Part shown: in pieces, positions 1-7,003 of the stretch
How the letters are laid out: every line of letters starts with the position of its first letter
How positions within the stretch are numbered: the first letter of the stretch is position 1
Source of the DNA: an uncultured Prevotella sp.
Lineage (GTDB): Bacteria > Bacteroidota > Bacteroidia > Bacteroidales > Bacteroidaceae
Reading direction: 5' to 3'
NCBI GenBank assembly: GCA_900550635.1
Contig: URSZ01000041.1
Coordinates: 1-18,467 of the forward strand
Length of the DNA stretch: 18,467 nucleotides
Program-made: the position numbers and the translations under genes
The notes under the pieces: generated by a model
Databases searched by the model: none
Told to the model about the DNA's origin: nothing
The model's input: the letters and a program-made list of their open reading frames with translations, nothing else

Positions 1-1
1 T

Positions 2-193
2 TCTTTAGGATTAGGCACTATACCCTTATCATGTGGCTTTACACATGATAAATTAAAAAAGTTGGTTGATTTTGATATTCCTCAAAATGAAGTTCCAATA
101 GTTATTATCGGTGTAGGTAATTTATTGGAGAATTTTAATGTAGCTATTTCTAAACGGAAAGACATTGGTCAGACAAATAGATTTCATCAATAA
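2..193 (+). CDS. Nitroreductase-like protein, C-terminal fragment (cut by window edge)
   Basis: The reading frame is open from the window edge and ends at TAA 191-193, giving the last 63 residues of a protein. The segment SLGLGTIPLSCGF, then a short helix (HDKLKKLVDF), then PQNEVPIVIIGVG and a tail with AISKRKDIG, matches in order the C-terminal end of FMN-dependent nitroreductase-family proteins (G-x-G-T, then hydrophobic strand IIGVG, then RK-rich tail). Members of this family occur in Bacteroidales polysaccharide loci beside pyruvyl transferase-like genes, which fits the gene that starts 7 bp downstream. The N-terminal FMN-binding part lies outside the window, so the assignment rests on the tail alone. 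The role in glycan synthesis is not established. Confidence 0.65.
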   Translation, partial: SLGLGTIPLSCGFTHDKLKKLVDFDIPQNEVPIVIIGVGNLLENFNVAISKRKDIGQTNRFHQ

Positions 194-200
194 TAAAGTT

Positions 201-1433
201 ATGAATATTTTAATGATAAATCAACCCTTGAATAACAGGGGGGATGAATCTGCTCATAAAGCTTTAGTTAGGCGATTGGCAAAAGAATTTCCTAAATATG
301 AAATCAATGTTCTTTTTGGAAAATCAACAAATATAGATTCAATTAAACAATTTTCTGTTGAAGCGCCGAATGTGCATTATATCCACTGCGCACCTTCTTT
401 AAATAAAGGTTTCACTAAAATAGGCGAGTTCGGACTAAAACATCGAATGCATTTTTTGTGGTTCTTGCATCCGGGTATAAGAAAATGGTTGCAATATTTC
501 CAAGATTCGGATTTTGTCATATGTGCTCCAGGCGGTATAAACATGGGAGGATTCCAGTCATGGTATCATTTGTTTAATCTCTATTGCGCCAAACTATTTA
601 ATAAACCAATAGCTTATTACGGACGGTCTATCGGTCCCTTTCCTACGAAGACACATGACAATAGACTGTTTAAGAAAATAAGTATGGAGTTATTAAATTA
701 TTTTAAGTATATCTCCTTGCGTGATAAGAAGTCGGAACAAGTATCAAATAAACTAGGGATACCTTATATACCTGTCGTTGATACAGCTTTTCTTGATTCG
801 CCTCATTGTGAAATTCCATTACAAGTTGCAAAGCAAATAGGTAATAATCCATATTTTGTGTTTGTTCCTAATTCGCTAATTTGGCATTTTGCCTATAAAA
901 ATATAGCAACAAAAAATGACGTTATTCAATTTTATACTCACCTTTTAAAGGAAGCATTCAAAAAATACCCTAATTCCAGAGCTGTAATGTTACCACAACT
1001 ATTTAATGGTAATAGCTACTTGAGCAATGATGTATTATTCATGCGTGATATAGCAAAGAATTTTAGCCGTGAGCAAGTAATGGTCGTTGATGATATCTAC
1101 AGTTCGGATATACAACAATCCATAATATCTAAATCAATATTTGTAATAGGTGCGCGATACCATTCGATTGTATTCGCTATAAATAATAGCGTTCCATTTA
1201 TAGCTTTAAGTTACGAACATAAAATGGAAGGTCTATTGGAGACTTTAGCCATGAAACACTGCATGGTGGATATAACGCACCTTTTTGACAATAGAGACGC
1301 ACAAATGCAAACCATTGAAAAATTTATGGATTTGCTACCGATTAAACCTTATGATAAACAACATACTACTTTGGCTAAAAATATAGCTGAAAGCGGATTT
1401 GAAAAACTAAAAAAATGCCTCATTCAAGAATGA
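201..1433 (+). CDS. Polysaccharide pyruvyl transferase family protein
   Basis: The 410-residue product has the hallmarks of the PS_pyruv_trans family (WcaK/CsaB-like), which transfers pyruvate from PEP to sugars or acts in related polysaccharide modification in the cytoplasm. Visible motifs are GDESAH near residue 14, CAPGGINMGG at 108-117, YYGRSIGPF at 139-147, ISLRDKKSE near 171, and GARYHS near 317-322 followed by PFIALSYEHK with the conserved lysine at 341. The ATG at 201 is chosen because it begins the typical hydrophobic first strand MNILMINQP and lies 7 bp after the preceding stop. The in-frame start at 165 would overlap the upstream gene and add a non-conserved leader. It overlaps the next gene by 4 bp (ATGA), so the two are probably translationally coupled. 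The sugar substrate cannot be read from the sequence. Confidence 0.85.
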   Translation: MNILMINQPLNNRGDESAHKALVRRLAKEFPKYEINVLFGKSTNIDSIKQFSVEAPNVHYIHCAPSLNKGFTKIGEFGLKHRMHFLWFLHPGIRKWLQYFQDSDFVICAPGGINMGGFQSWYHLFNLYCAKLFNKPIAYYGRSIGPFPTKTHDNRLFKKISMELLNYFKYISLRDKKSEQVSNKLGIPYIPVVDTAFLDSPHCEIPLQVAKQIGNNPYFVFVPNSLIWHFAYKNIATKNDVIQFYTHLLKEAFKKYPNSRAVMLPQLFNGNSYLSNDVLFMRDIAKNFSREQVMVVDDIYSSDIQQSIISKSIFVIGARYHSIVFAINNSVPFIALSYEHKMEGLLETLAMKHCMVDITHLFDNRDAQMQTIEKFMDLLPIKPYDKQHTTLAKNIAESGFEKLKKCLIQE

Positions 1434-2341
1434 AAGAATTACTTGTAATCATAGTGACATATAATGCCATGAAATGGATAGACACTTGTATTAGAAGTGT
1501 TTTGTCATCGTCCTTTCATGCTGATATATTTATCGTAGATAATGGTTCTAAAGACGGAACAATAAGGCATATCAAAGAAAAATATCCGCAAGTAATATTT
1601 AAACAGAGTACTACAAATTTAGGATTTGGCAAAGCGAATAATATAGGGCTACAATATGCCATTGATAATGGTTATGAATATATCTATTTGCTAAATCAAG
1701 ACGCTTGGGTTATGGAAGAGACCTTTAGGACATTGATTGACGTTGCAAAAAAATATCCACAATATGGCATTCTCAGTCCGTTGCAAGTACAAGCTAATAT
1801 GCACAAATTGGATTTCAATTTTGCAGCAGGAGCGTTGTGTTATGAATCATGCCCACATTTTTTTAATGACATTATTTTGGGAAAATTAAACGAAGTGTAT
1901 AATGTTAAAAGTGTCATGGCTGCACATTGGTTAATGAGTAGAGAATGTTTACTTAAAGTTGGCGGTTTTTCACCTTCATTTCCACATTACGGAGAGGATG
2001 ACAACTATACAGAAAGGGTTGCGTATTATGGGATGAAAGTTGGAATAGCTATAAAAGCAATTGGTATTCACGACCGTGAGAATAGAACAACTTCCATAAA
2101 AAAAAGAATGTATTTAGATTACATCGAAGCTATAAAGTATTTTAGTTCCCCCTTAAAACAAATGAGCAAAAACAAACATAAATCCATAAATATTCTTTTA
2201 TTAGATGCTGTAAAATACTTTTCTTTTACTCCATTGAAATATATAACTATATTATTTCTAAAAATGAAGTATATTCAGGAAAATCGGGAAATAAGTAAAA
2301 CCATAAAGGCCGCATTTTTGAAGTACGAAAAGAACTATTAA
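1430..2341 (+). CDS. Glycosyltransferase family 2
   Basis: A 303-residue GT-A fold glycosyltransferase of family GT2, probably adding one sugar of the repeat unit at the cytoplasmic face of the inner membrane. The N-terminus LLVIIVTYN, the nucleotide-binding segment VDNGSKDGT (36-44), the GT2 signature NLGFGKANNIGL, the DxD-like LLNQDAW (87-93) and the acceptor-site GEDDNY (188-193) are all in the expected order. The NQDAW form is common in rhamnosyltransferase-like GT2 enzymes, but the donor sugar is not provable here. The ATG at 1430 is preferred over the in-frame 1415 because it forms an ATGA overlap with the previous stop and directly opens the first conserved strand. The basic C-terminal part (about 230-303) contains hydrophobic helices that may hold it at the membrane. 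Confidence 0.88.
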   Translation: MKELLVIIVTYNAMKWIDTCIRSVLSSSFHADIFIVDNGSKDGTIRHIKEKYPQVIFKQSTTNLGFGKANNIGLQYAIDNGYEYIYLLNQDAWVMEETFRTLIDVAKKYPQYGILSPLQVQANMHKLDFNFAAGALCYESCPHFFNDIILGKLNEVYNVKSVMAAHWLMSRECLLKVGGFSPSFPHYGEDDNYTERVAYYGMKVGIAIKAIGIHDRENRTTSIKKRMYLDYIEAIKYFSSPLKQMSKNKHKSINILLLDAVKYFSFTPLKYITILFLKMKYIQENREISKTIKAAFLKYEKNY

Positions 2342-2457
2342 TATAAATGACTTATAGCTGCTATTTTGGCATAAGAATATTCTTGTAGAGTGCCTATAAA
2401 TGAATATTATACTTGATTACAAATCCTAATAGCTTTAAAAAACAAGAATAGTTATCT

Positions 2458-3612
2458 ATGAAAAAAGTTTTAGCAATACTTACATCAGAAGTAATGTACG
2501 GGAAAGAACGTTCAAATATAGAAGTTTATGAGCTGCTAAAAGAACGGACCAACTGTCATTTTTCCGTAATAATAAATAGAAAAGCAAATAGCAAACTTAA
2601 AGAATCTGTTAAATTTTTAAATCCGTTTGCGATAGTTTCCCCTAATAGGCATAGTACAAAACATCGGTTGTTTACTTTTCTTAGAACTTTTATCATAGGA
2701 AATCTACAAACTTTGTATTACATAATAAAATATAAGCCGGATGTTTTAATGATGTGCAATGAAATCACATTTTATGATTTGTATCCAGCTTTATATTTTT
2801 ATCGTAAACGTATTATTTATCGCATAGGAGATGAACCTGCTTTTAAGAACCTTTCTTTTAGAAAATACAATGAATTTGTATGGAATCGCTATGTATTACA
2901 GAAGGTAACACGCTGTGTCTGTATCTCTCAATATATTATGAATGCAATGAGAAACGCAGGAAGGAAAGACGAAAATGATATAGTTATATACAATTATCCT
3001 CCTGCACGCAAACAGATTGGTAAAGATGAGTCTAACTATTATTTAGCATCAAAGGGATGTAATAACGTTGTGTTTGGATTCATCGGGCAAATAATAGAAC
3101 AAAAAGGAGTACATCATTTCATTGAATGTGCATTGAAAATATTAGCCTTATGTCCAAATTCGTTTTATTATATTGCAGGGTCACTTGCATATAGGCCTAC
3201 ATATACACAACAGATTCAAAACATGATACCTTCAAAATTCAAATCTAATATAATACTTCTTGGTGAAATTGAAGATATCGAGACATTCTTTAAGCATATA
3301 GACGTTCTTTGTGTTCCTTCTATTAAACAAGAGCCATTGGGAAATGTTTTAGTTGAAGCAAAGAAGTATTCGCGTCCTTGTATAATTTATCCTACTGGAG
3401 GAATGCCTGAATTGATTAGACATTGTATTGATGGCTATGTATGTAAAACTGCTTCCTCCGAAGCGTTATTCGAAGGAATGAAATATTACGCCGGTAATAA
3501 AGAATTAGCCATTCGGCATGGAATCGCGTCAAATGCTTCCATAAAGGAACTTGGAATAGACAGAAAAAGGTTTGAAGACAAATGGATGACCATTTTTAAA
3601 AACATATTATAA
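2458..3612 (+). CDS. Glycosyltransferase family 4
   Basis: A 384-residue GT-B fold glycosyltransferase. The C-terminal nucleotide-sugar domain is clear: GFIGQIIEQKG at 207-217, then LLGEIEDIETFF, then IDVLCVPSIKQEPLGNVLVE, which contains the GT4 E-x7-E pair (Glu292 and Glu300), then YPTGGMPELI. The N-terminal acceptor domain is more divergent (MKKVLAILTSEVMYGKERSN). It follows the GT2 gene after a 116-bp gap and is the last gene of the AT-rich polysaccharide locus. It ends 31 bp from the stop of the convergent phospholipase D-like gene. Donor and acceptor are unknown. No clear TAnnTTTG promoter was seen in the 116-bp gap, so it may be read through from upstream. Confidence 0.87.
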   Translation: MKKVLAILTSEVMYGKERSNIEVYELLKERTNCHFSVIINRKANSKLKESVKFLNPFAIVSPNRHSTKHRLFTFLRTFIIGNLQTLYYIIKYKPDVLMMCNEITFYDLYPALYFYRKRIIYRIGDEPAFKNLSFRKYNEFVWNRYVLQKVTRCVCISQYIMNAMRNAGRKDENDIVIYNYPPARKQIGKDESNYYLASKGCNNVVFGFIGQIIEQKGVHHFIECALKILALCPNSFYYIAGSLAYRPTYTQQIQNMIPSKFKSNIILLGEIEDIETFFKHIDVLCVPSIKQEPLGNVLVEAKKYSRPCIIYPTGGMPELIRHCIDGYVCKTASSEALFEGMKYYAGNKELAIRHGIASNASIKELGIDRKRFEDKWMTIFKNIL

Positions 3613-3643
3613 GGCAGCATTCAAATTAGAGCGGGCTGTTTTA

Positions 3644-4912
3644 TCAAAGGAAAGGCCTAAGGAAATGGAACAGCCAGCCTTGGAATTTCTTCCATTTAGA
3701 AAGAGTACTCCAATACTCATCTGTCAACTTTAGACACGATTCCTTTTTATCGTCTTCGTATATTGAATGAAACTCCGACGTTGTGCATTTGTCCATTATA
3801 GCAATATTACATTCGTAATCCCACGCAAGACTACGTGCGTTCAAATTAGCAGAACCTAAAAAACTGTAAAGCCCATCGACTGTCATTATCTTGGAATGGT
3901 GAAAACCACCACGATAAAAATAGACGTTAGCACCTTTTTTCTGTAGCTTCCTTACTGTATACTCTACAACGCGCGGAGTAATCGGAATGTCGCTATTTTC
4001 CGAAACCATTATCTCGACATTTACTCCACGTTCTATCGCATTTTTCAACGCTTTGTATATTTTCCTGTTCAATGTAAAATAAGGATTTACAATTTGTATG
4101 TCCTTTTTTGCACTATTGATTGCGCTAATAAATGTCTTACGTATAATTTTCGGAGTTTTATTGGGCTCTCTGTTTATTATTGCTATTTCTTTATTTCCTT
4201 TAGAGCAGCAGGTATCAGGTTTAAGACCTTTAAAAGATGAAATGTCGGCAAAATCAACCGGGTAATATTTTTCACCTTCTATGTTCTGGTCGGTTGTACG
4301 ATTCCATATTCTCATAAAAATATCTTGAAATACAGCAACTGCCTCTCCTTCTATCCTTAAATGCATATCGCGCCAGTCACCGACCTCTTTTGTTCCGTTA
4401 ATATAGTAATCTGCCACATTCATACCTCCGGTATATACTATTTTACCGTCAATTACCACAATCTTCCTATGGTCACGATGTAGGGCATAATCTATCCACG
4501 GAAACCTCAGTGGGTCGAACTTATATATTTCTATTCCCCGCTTGCGCAAATGTTCAACATTTTCATTCGATAGCGGGCGATTGTTCGAAGCATTACCGAA
4601 CGCGTCAAAAAGAGCACGCACTTCTACGCCTTGCCTGGCTTTTTCTTCCAAGATGTCAAACAAAGCAGAAGCTATTGAATCGTTTCTGAAATTAAAGTAC
4701 TCTAAGTGTATTGAACTTTTTGCCTGCCTAATTGCGGAAAACATGTCGTTGAATTTCTCTTTTCCGCTCGGAAGCAAAGTAACGCTGTTGTTTTCTGTAA
4801 TAGGTATTCCCGAATCCCGAAGATATTCAACAAAGACTGAATCTGCACGGTCGGCATTTGCATTACATAAGCCGAAAATTAATAATGATAATATTAAGGT
4901 TATGCGTCTCAC
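3644..4912 (-). CDS. Secreted phospholipase D-like / cardiolipin synthase-like protein
   Basis: A 422-residue protein with two HKD motifs, the active site of the phospholipase D superfamily: H148-x-K150-x4-D155 followed by GGMNVADYY, and H339-x-K341-x4-D346 followed by GSANLNARSL. This is the layout of bacterial cardiolipin synthases, which join phosphatidyl groups. However, the usual two N-terminal membrane helices are replaced by a typical signal peptide (residues 1-20, hydrophobic core LILSLLIFGLC, ending ANA), so the enzyme is predicted to act in the periplasm or at the outer membrane. Start is GTG at 4910-4912, supported by a strong Shine-Dalgarno match. It lies 77 bp after kdsD on the same strand and is probably co-transcribed. 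A phospholipase rather than synthase activity is equally possible. Confidence 0.85.
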   Translation of the reverse strand: MRRITLILSLLIFGLCNANADRADSVFVEYLRDSGIPITENNSVTLLPSGKEKFNDMFSAIRQAKSSIHLEYFNFRNDSIASALFDILEEKARQGVEVRALFDAFGNASNNRPLSNENVEHLRKRGIEIYKFDPLRFPWIDYALHRDHRKIVVIDGKIVYTGGMNVADYYINGTKEVGDWRDMHLRIEGEAVAVFQDIFMRIWNRTTDQNIEGEKYYPVDFADISSFKGLKPDTCCSKGNKEIAIINREPNKTPKIIRKTFISAINSAKKDIQIVNPYFTLNRKIYKALKNAIERGVNVEIMVSENSDIPITPRVVEYTVRKLQKKGANVYFYRGGFHHSKIMTVDGLYSFLGSANLNARSLAWDYECNIAIMDKCTTSEFHSIYEDDKKESCLKLTDEYWSTLSKWKKFQGWLFHFLRPFL

Positions 4913-4918
4913 ACGTTT

Positions 4919-4925
4919 TCTCCTT
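4919..4925 (-). promoter_or_regulatory. Ribosome binding site AAGGAGA before the PLD-like gene
   Basis: On the minus strand AAGGAGA lies 6 nt before a GTG start codon. A near-full Shine-Dalgarno match is unusual among the genes in this window and supports the non-ATG start at 4912. Confidence 0.7.
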
Positions 4926-4989
4926 CGTAATCTTCTGTTCTGCAGGTTTTACAAGATAATGCTATAATGTTTCGTGGTTACATATTTTA

Positions 4990-5940
4990 CTACAACATAA
5001 TACTAAACGAGTCTACTATTCCCACCAGACGATTCTTGTCGTCTACAACAAGAACGGCATGTATCTTATTCTTTTGCAAAATATTATCGATAGTACTGAT
5101 TTTTGTCTCTGGTGTTACAACCTTCGGATTCTTTGTCATTATATCGTTTACGGTAAGCGAGAAGAATCTGTTTTGCGAACTTTCCATAGCTCGCCTTACA
5201 TCTCCGTCAGTGATTATACCTACGACTTCATCGTTTACCACCACTACACATAAGCCTAACCGTCCTTGGCTTACCCTGATAATCGCCTTGCCCAATTCCA
5301 TTTCTGGCGGAACAACAGGAAGGTCTTCTTTATGCATTACATCGCGGGCCGTTGTAAGAAGACGTTTTCCCAAACTACCACCTGGATGAAAACGTGCAAA
5401 GTCCTGTACCTTGAAATCGCGGGCCAACATTAATGCACAAGCGAGCGCGTCGCCCACAGCGAGCGCTGCCGTGGTAGATGTTGTGGGTGCCAGTCCCAGC
5501 GGGGAAGCCTCGGAACGGACCGTCACCGTAATATGCACGTCCGTATTTTTCGCCAACAACGATTCGGGATTCCCGCTCATGCTTATTACGGGTATTTTCT
5601 TTTCTTGAAAATAAGGCAAAAGCCTGAGCAATTCGTCTGTCTGACCACTGTTTGACAGCGCCAGGATTATATCGTCATTACCAACAACGCCCAAGTCGCC
5701 ATGATATGCGTCAAGGGGATTCAAATAAAAACTCGGGGTTCCTGTACTTGAAAGCGTAGCTGCCATCTTGGCGCCTATATGCCCACTCTTCCCCACTCCA
5801 GTTACAATCAGTTTGCCTTTACAGTCGAGAATTAATTTTACAGCACGCTCAAAGTTATTATCCAACAAAGGAATCTGGTCTAAAACGGCCTGGGCTTCAT
5901 CGCGTAAACATTGTGAAGCTATATTGATAATATCGCTCAT
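4990..5940 (-). CDS. kdsD: Arabinose-5-phosphate isomerase (KpsF/GutQ family)
   Basis: A 316-residue protein that interconverts ribulose-5-phosphate and arabinose-5-phosphate, the first committed step of Kdo synthesis in the cytoplasm. It has an N-terminal SIS domain (about 35-170) with the phosphosugar-binding segments GVGKSGHIG (48-56) and SNSGQT (96-101), the conserved FHPGGSLGK near 184, and two CBS domains (about 200-255 and 265-316). The length matches the family. It overlaps kdsA by 4 bp (ATGA on the minus strand), so translation is likely coupled and the two are one operon driven from the promoter upstream of kdsA. The stop codon is TAG, which shows that TAG ends ordinary genes in this genome. 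Confidence 0.95.
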   Translation of the reverse strand: MSDIINIASQCLRDEAQAVLDQIPLLDNNFERAVKLILDCKGKLIVTGVGKSGHIGAKMAATLSSTGTPSFYLNPLDAYHGDLGVVGNDDIILALSNSGQTDELLRLLPYFQEKKIPVISMSGNPESLLAKNTDVHITVTVRSEASPLGLAPTTSTTAALAVGDALACALMLARDFKVQDFARFHPGGSLGKRLLTTARDVMHKEDLPVVPPEMELGKAIIRVSQGRLGLCVVVVNDEVVGIITDGDVRRAMESSQNRFFSLTVNDIMTKNPKVVTPETKISTIDNILQKNKIHAVLVVDDKNRLVGIVDSFSIML

Positions 5941-6689
5941 ATTAATGATTTAATAACTTTTTCCAAATCGTAAAGATTCAACATATTAGGCCCGTCGCTC
6001 AACGCATTGTCAGGATTCGGGTGCACTTCGAAAAAGTATCCTGTGGCACCAAATGCTTTAGCCGCGAGAGCTACCGACGGGACATACTTCCTGTCGCCTC
6101 CGGTTTTTCCTCCAGCCCCACCCGGACGCTGCACGGAATGCGTGCAATCCATTATCACGGTTTCGGCGTATTGCCGCATTACAGGTATGTTACGGAAATC
6201 TATCACGAGATTATTATATCCGAACGTGTTCCCTCGTTCGGTTAGCCATATATCTGTTGCACCGGCATCACGCGCCTTTTCAAACGGATACTTCATATCC
6301 TCGCCCGAGAGGAATTGCGCTTTTTTTATATTTACGACCTTTCCGGTTTTCGAGGCTGCAAGCAGCAAATCCGTCTGCCGGCACAAAAAAGCCGGAATCT
6401 GAAGCACATCCACAATCTCGCCTGCCGGATCGGCCTGGTACACCTCATGAATATCAGTGAGCAGACGAAGGCCGTATTTGCTTTTCACGTCAGCCAACAT
6501 CTGCAGTCCCTTTTCCAATCCCGGGCCTCGGAAAGAATGAATTGACGTCCTGTTTGCCTTGTCGAACGAAGACTTGAATATTATATCTAAACCAAACTTA
6601 TCGTTCAGGCGTACAAGTTCTTTGGCAACAATATCCAATATTTCAGCCGACTCTATCACACACGGCCCGGCAATGAAAACAGGTTTCAT
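5937..6689 (-). CDS. kdsA: 3-deoxy-8-phosphooctulonate (Kdo-8-P) synthase
   Basis: A 250-residue enzyme that condenses PEP with arabinose-5-phosphate to give Kdo-8-phosphate in the cytoplasm. Recognisable segments are AGPCVIES (7-14), FKSSFDKANRTS near 38, TDIHE near 78, CRQTDLL near 103, ERGNTFGYNN near 151, DCTHSVQRPG near 181 and FFEVHPNPDNALSDGPNML near 219. Cys10, His184, Glu221 and Asp232 occupy the spacing of the metal ligands known from the Aquifex enzyme, so this is the metal-dependent class, unlike the E. coli enzyme, which has Asn at the Cys position. It is slightly shorter than the E. coli protein at the N-terminus. The start is supported by a promoter element only 37-44 bp upstream, which leaves no room for an extension. 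The gene leads the kdsA-kdsD-PLD run. Confidence 0.96.
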   Translation of the reverse strand: MKPVFIAGPCVIESAEILDIVAKELVRLNDKFGLDIIFKSSFDKANRTSIHSFRGPGLEKGLQMLADVKSKYGLRLLTDIHEVYQADPAGEIVDVLQIPAFLCRQTDLLLAASKTGKVVNIKKAQFLSGEDMKYPFEKARDAGATDIWLTERGNTFGYNNLVIDFRNIPVMRQYAETVIMDCTHSVQRPGGAGGKTGGDRKYVPSVALAAKAFGATGYFFEVHPNPDNALSDGPNMLNLYDLEKVIKSLI

Positions 6690-6725
6690 AAATTATTTAC
6701 ATTACAGTATAGTATGAACAGGTTG

Positions 6726-6733
6726 CAAAGGTA
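6726..6733 (-). promoter_or_regulatory. Bacteroidetes -7 promoter element of kdsA
   Basis: On the minus strand the sequence TACCTTTG, followed by C, is an exact match to the TAnnTTTG -7 element of primary sigma factor promoters in Bacteroidetes. It predicts a transcript start near 6719 and a leader of about 30 nt before the kdsA ATG. No TTTG at -33 was found at the expected distance. Confidence 0.7.
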
Positions 6734-6842
6734 CTAAATTTTATCATAGCTTTTTGCATGTGTGCCCACGAGGTAAAATATTTTTCAGTGTATCGTTTTC
6801 CCGGATTCCGTCCAATTGTTTAAAGAAGTTAAGAAAACAGGT

Positions 6843-6895
6843 CGGACATATTTCGAATTATGTCTGAGATATTTTAAAATATGTCAGACATATTT
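6843..6895. repeat. Palindromic 21-bp tandem repeat, copy A
   Basis: Two full 21-bp units (6843-6863 and 6864-6884) and a partial third (6885-6895). Each unit is a 3-bp spacer plus an imperfect 18-bp palindrome of the form ACATATTT-YR-AAATATGT. The junction between units 2 and 3 forms a perfect odd palindrome of the form AAAATATGTC-A-GACATATTTT. A closely similar array in the same orientation lies at 13049-13098. Confidence 0.8.
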
Positions 6896-6912
6896 TTTTC
6901 TTGCTCCCGTGA

Positions 6913-6930
6913 AGCGATTTTTCAATCGCT
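6913..6930. other. Short inverted repeat after the tandem repeat
   Basis: AGCGATT-TTTC-AATCGCT is a perfect 7-bp stem with a 4-nt loop. It has no run of T behind it on either strand and sits 28 bp before the S41 -7 element. It could be a regulator site or chance; the second repeat array is also followed by a small inverted repeat. Confidence 0.4.
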
Positions 6931-6957
6931 CAAAGCATTATTTATACAAAAAAAACA

Positions 6958-6965
6958 TATCTTTG
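6958..6965 (+). promoter_or_regulatory. Bacteroidetes -7 promoter element of the S41 peptidase gene
   Basis: TATCTTTG followed by C matches TAnnTTTG exactly, 38 bp before the ATG at 7004. No clear -33 TTTG is present. Confidence 0.65.
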
Positions 6966-7003
6966 CTTTTGACGTATGTTCTAATGAAACAAACTAATTC
7001 ACC

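Larger units (their letters stand above)
6690..7003. other. 314-bp divergent intergenic region between kdsA and the S41 peptidase
   Basis: It contains, left to right, the kdsA promoter element on the minus strand, a 21-bp palindromic tandem repeat (6843-6895), a small hairpin (6913-6930) and the S41 promoter element on the plus strand. A 63-residue open frame across the repeat has no recognisable protein features and is taken as an artefact of the repeat. Confidence 0.7.

Noticed and set aside
165..200. N-terminal extension of the pyruvyl transferase from 165
   Set aside because: It would overlap the upstream nitroreductase-like gene by 29 bp and adds an unconserved leader.
2373..2384. 12-bp palindrome AAGAATATTCTT in the GT2-GT4 gap
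   Set aside because: AT-rich and short enough to be chance; no partner copy seen in the window.
3613..3643. Possible terminator between convergent GT4 and PLD-like genes
   Set aside because: Only a 4-bp complementarity (CAGC/GCTG) with a long loop was seen; not convincing.
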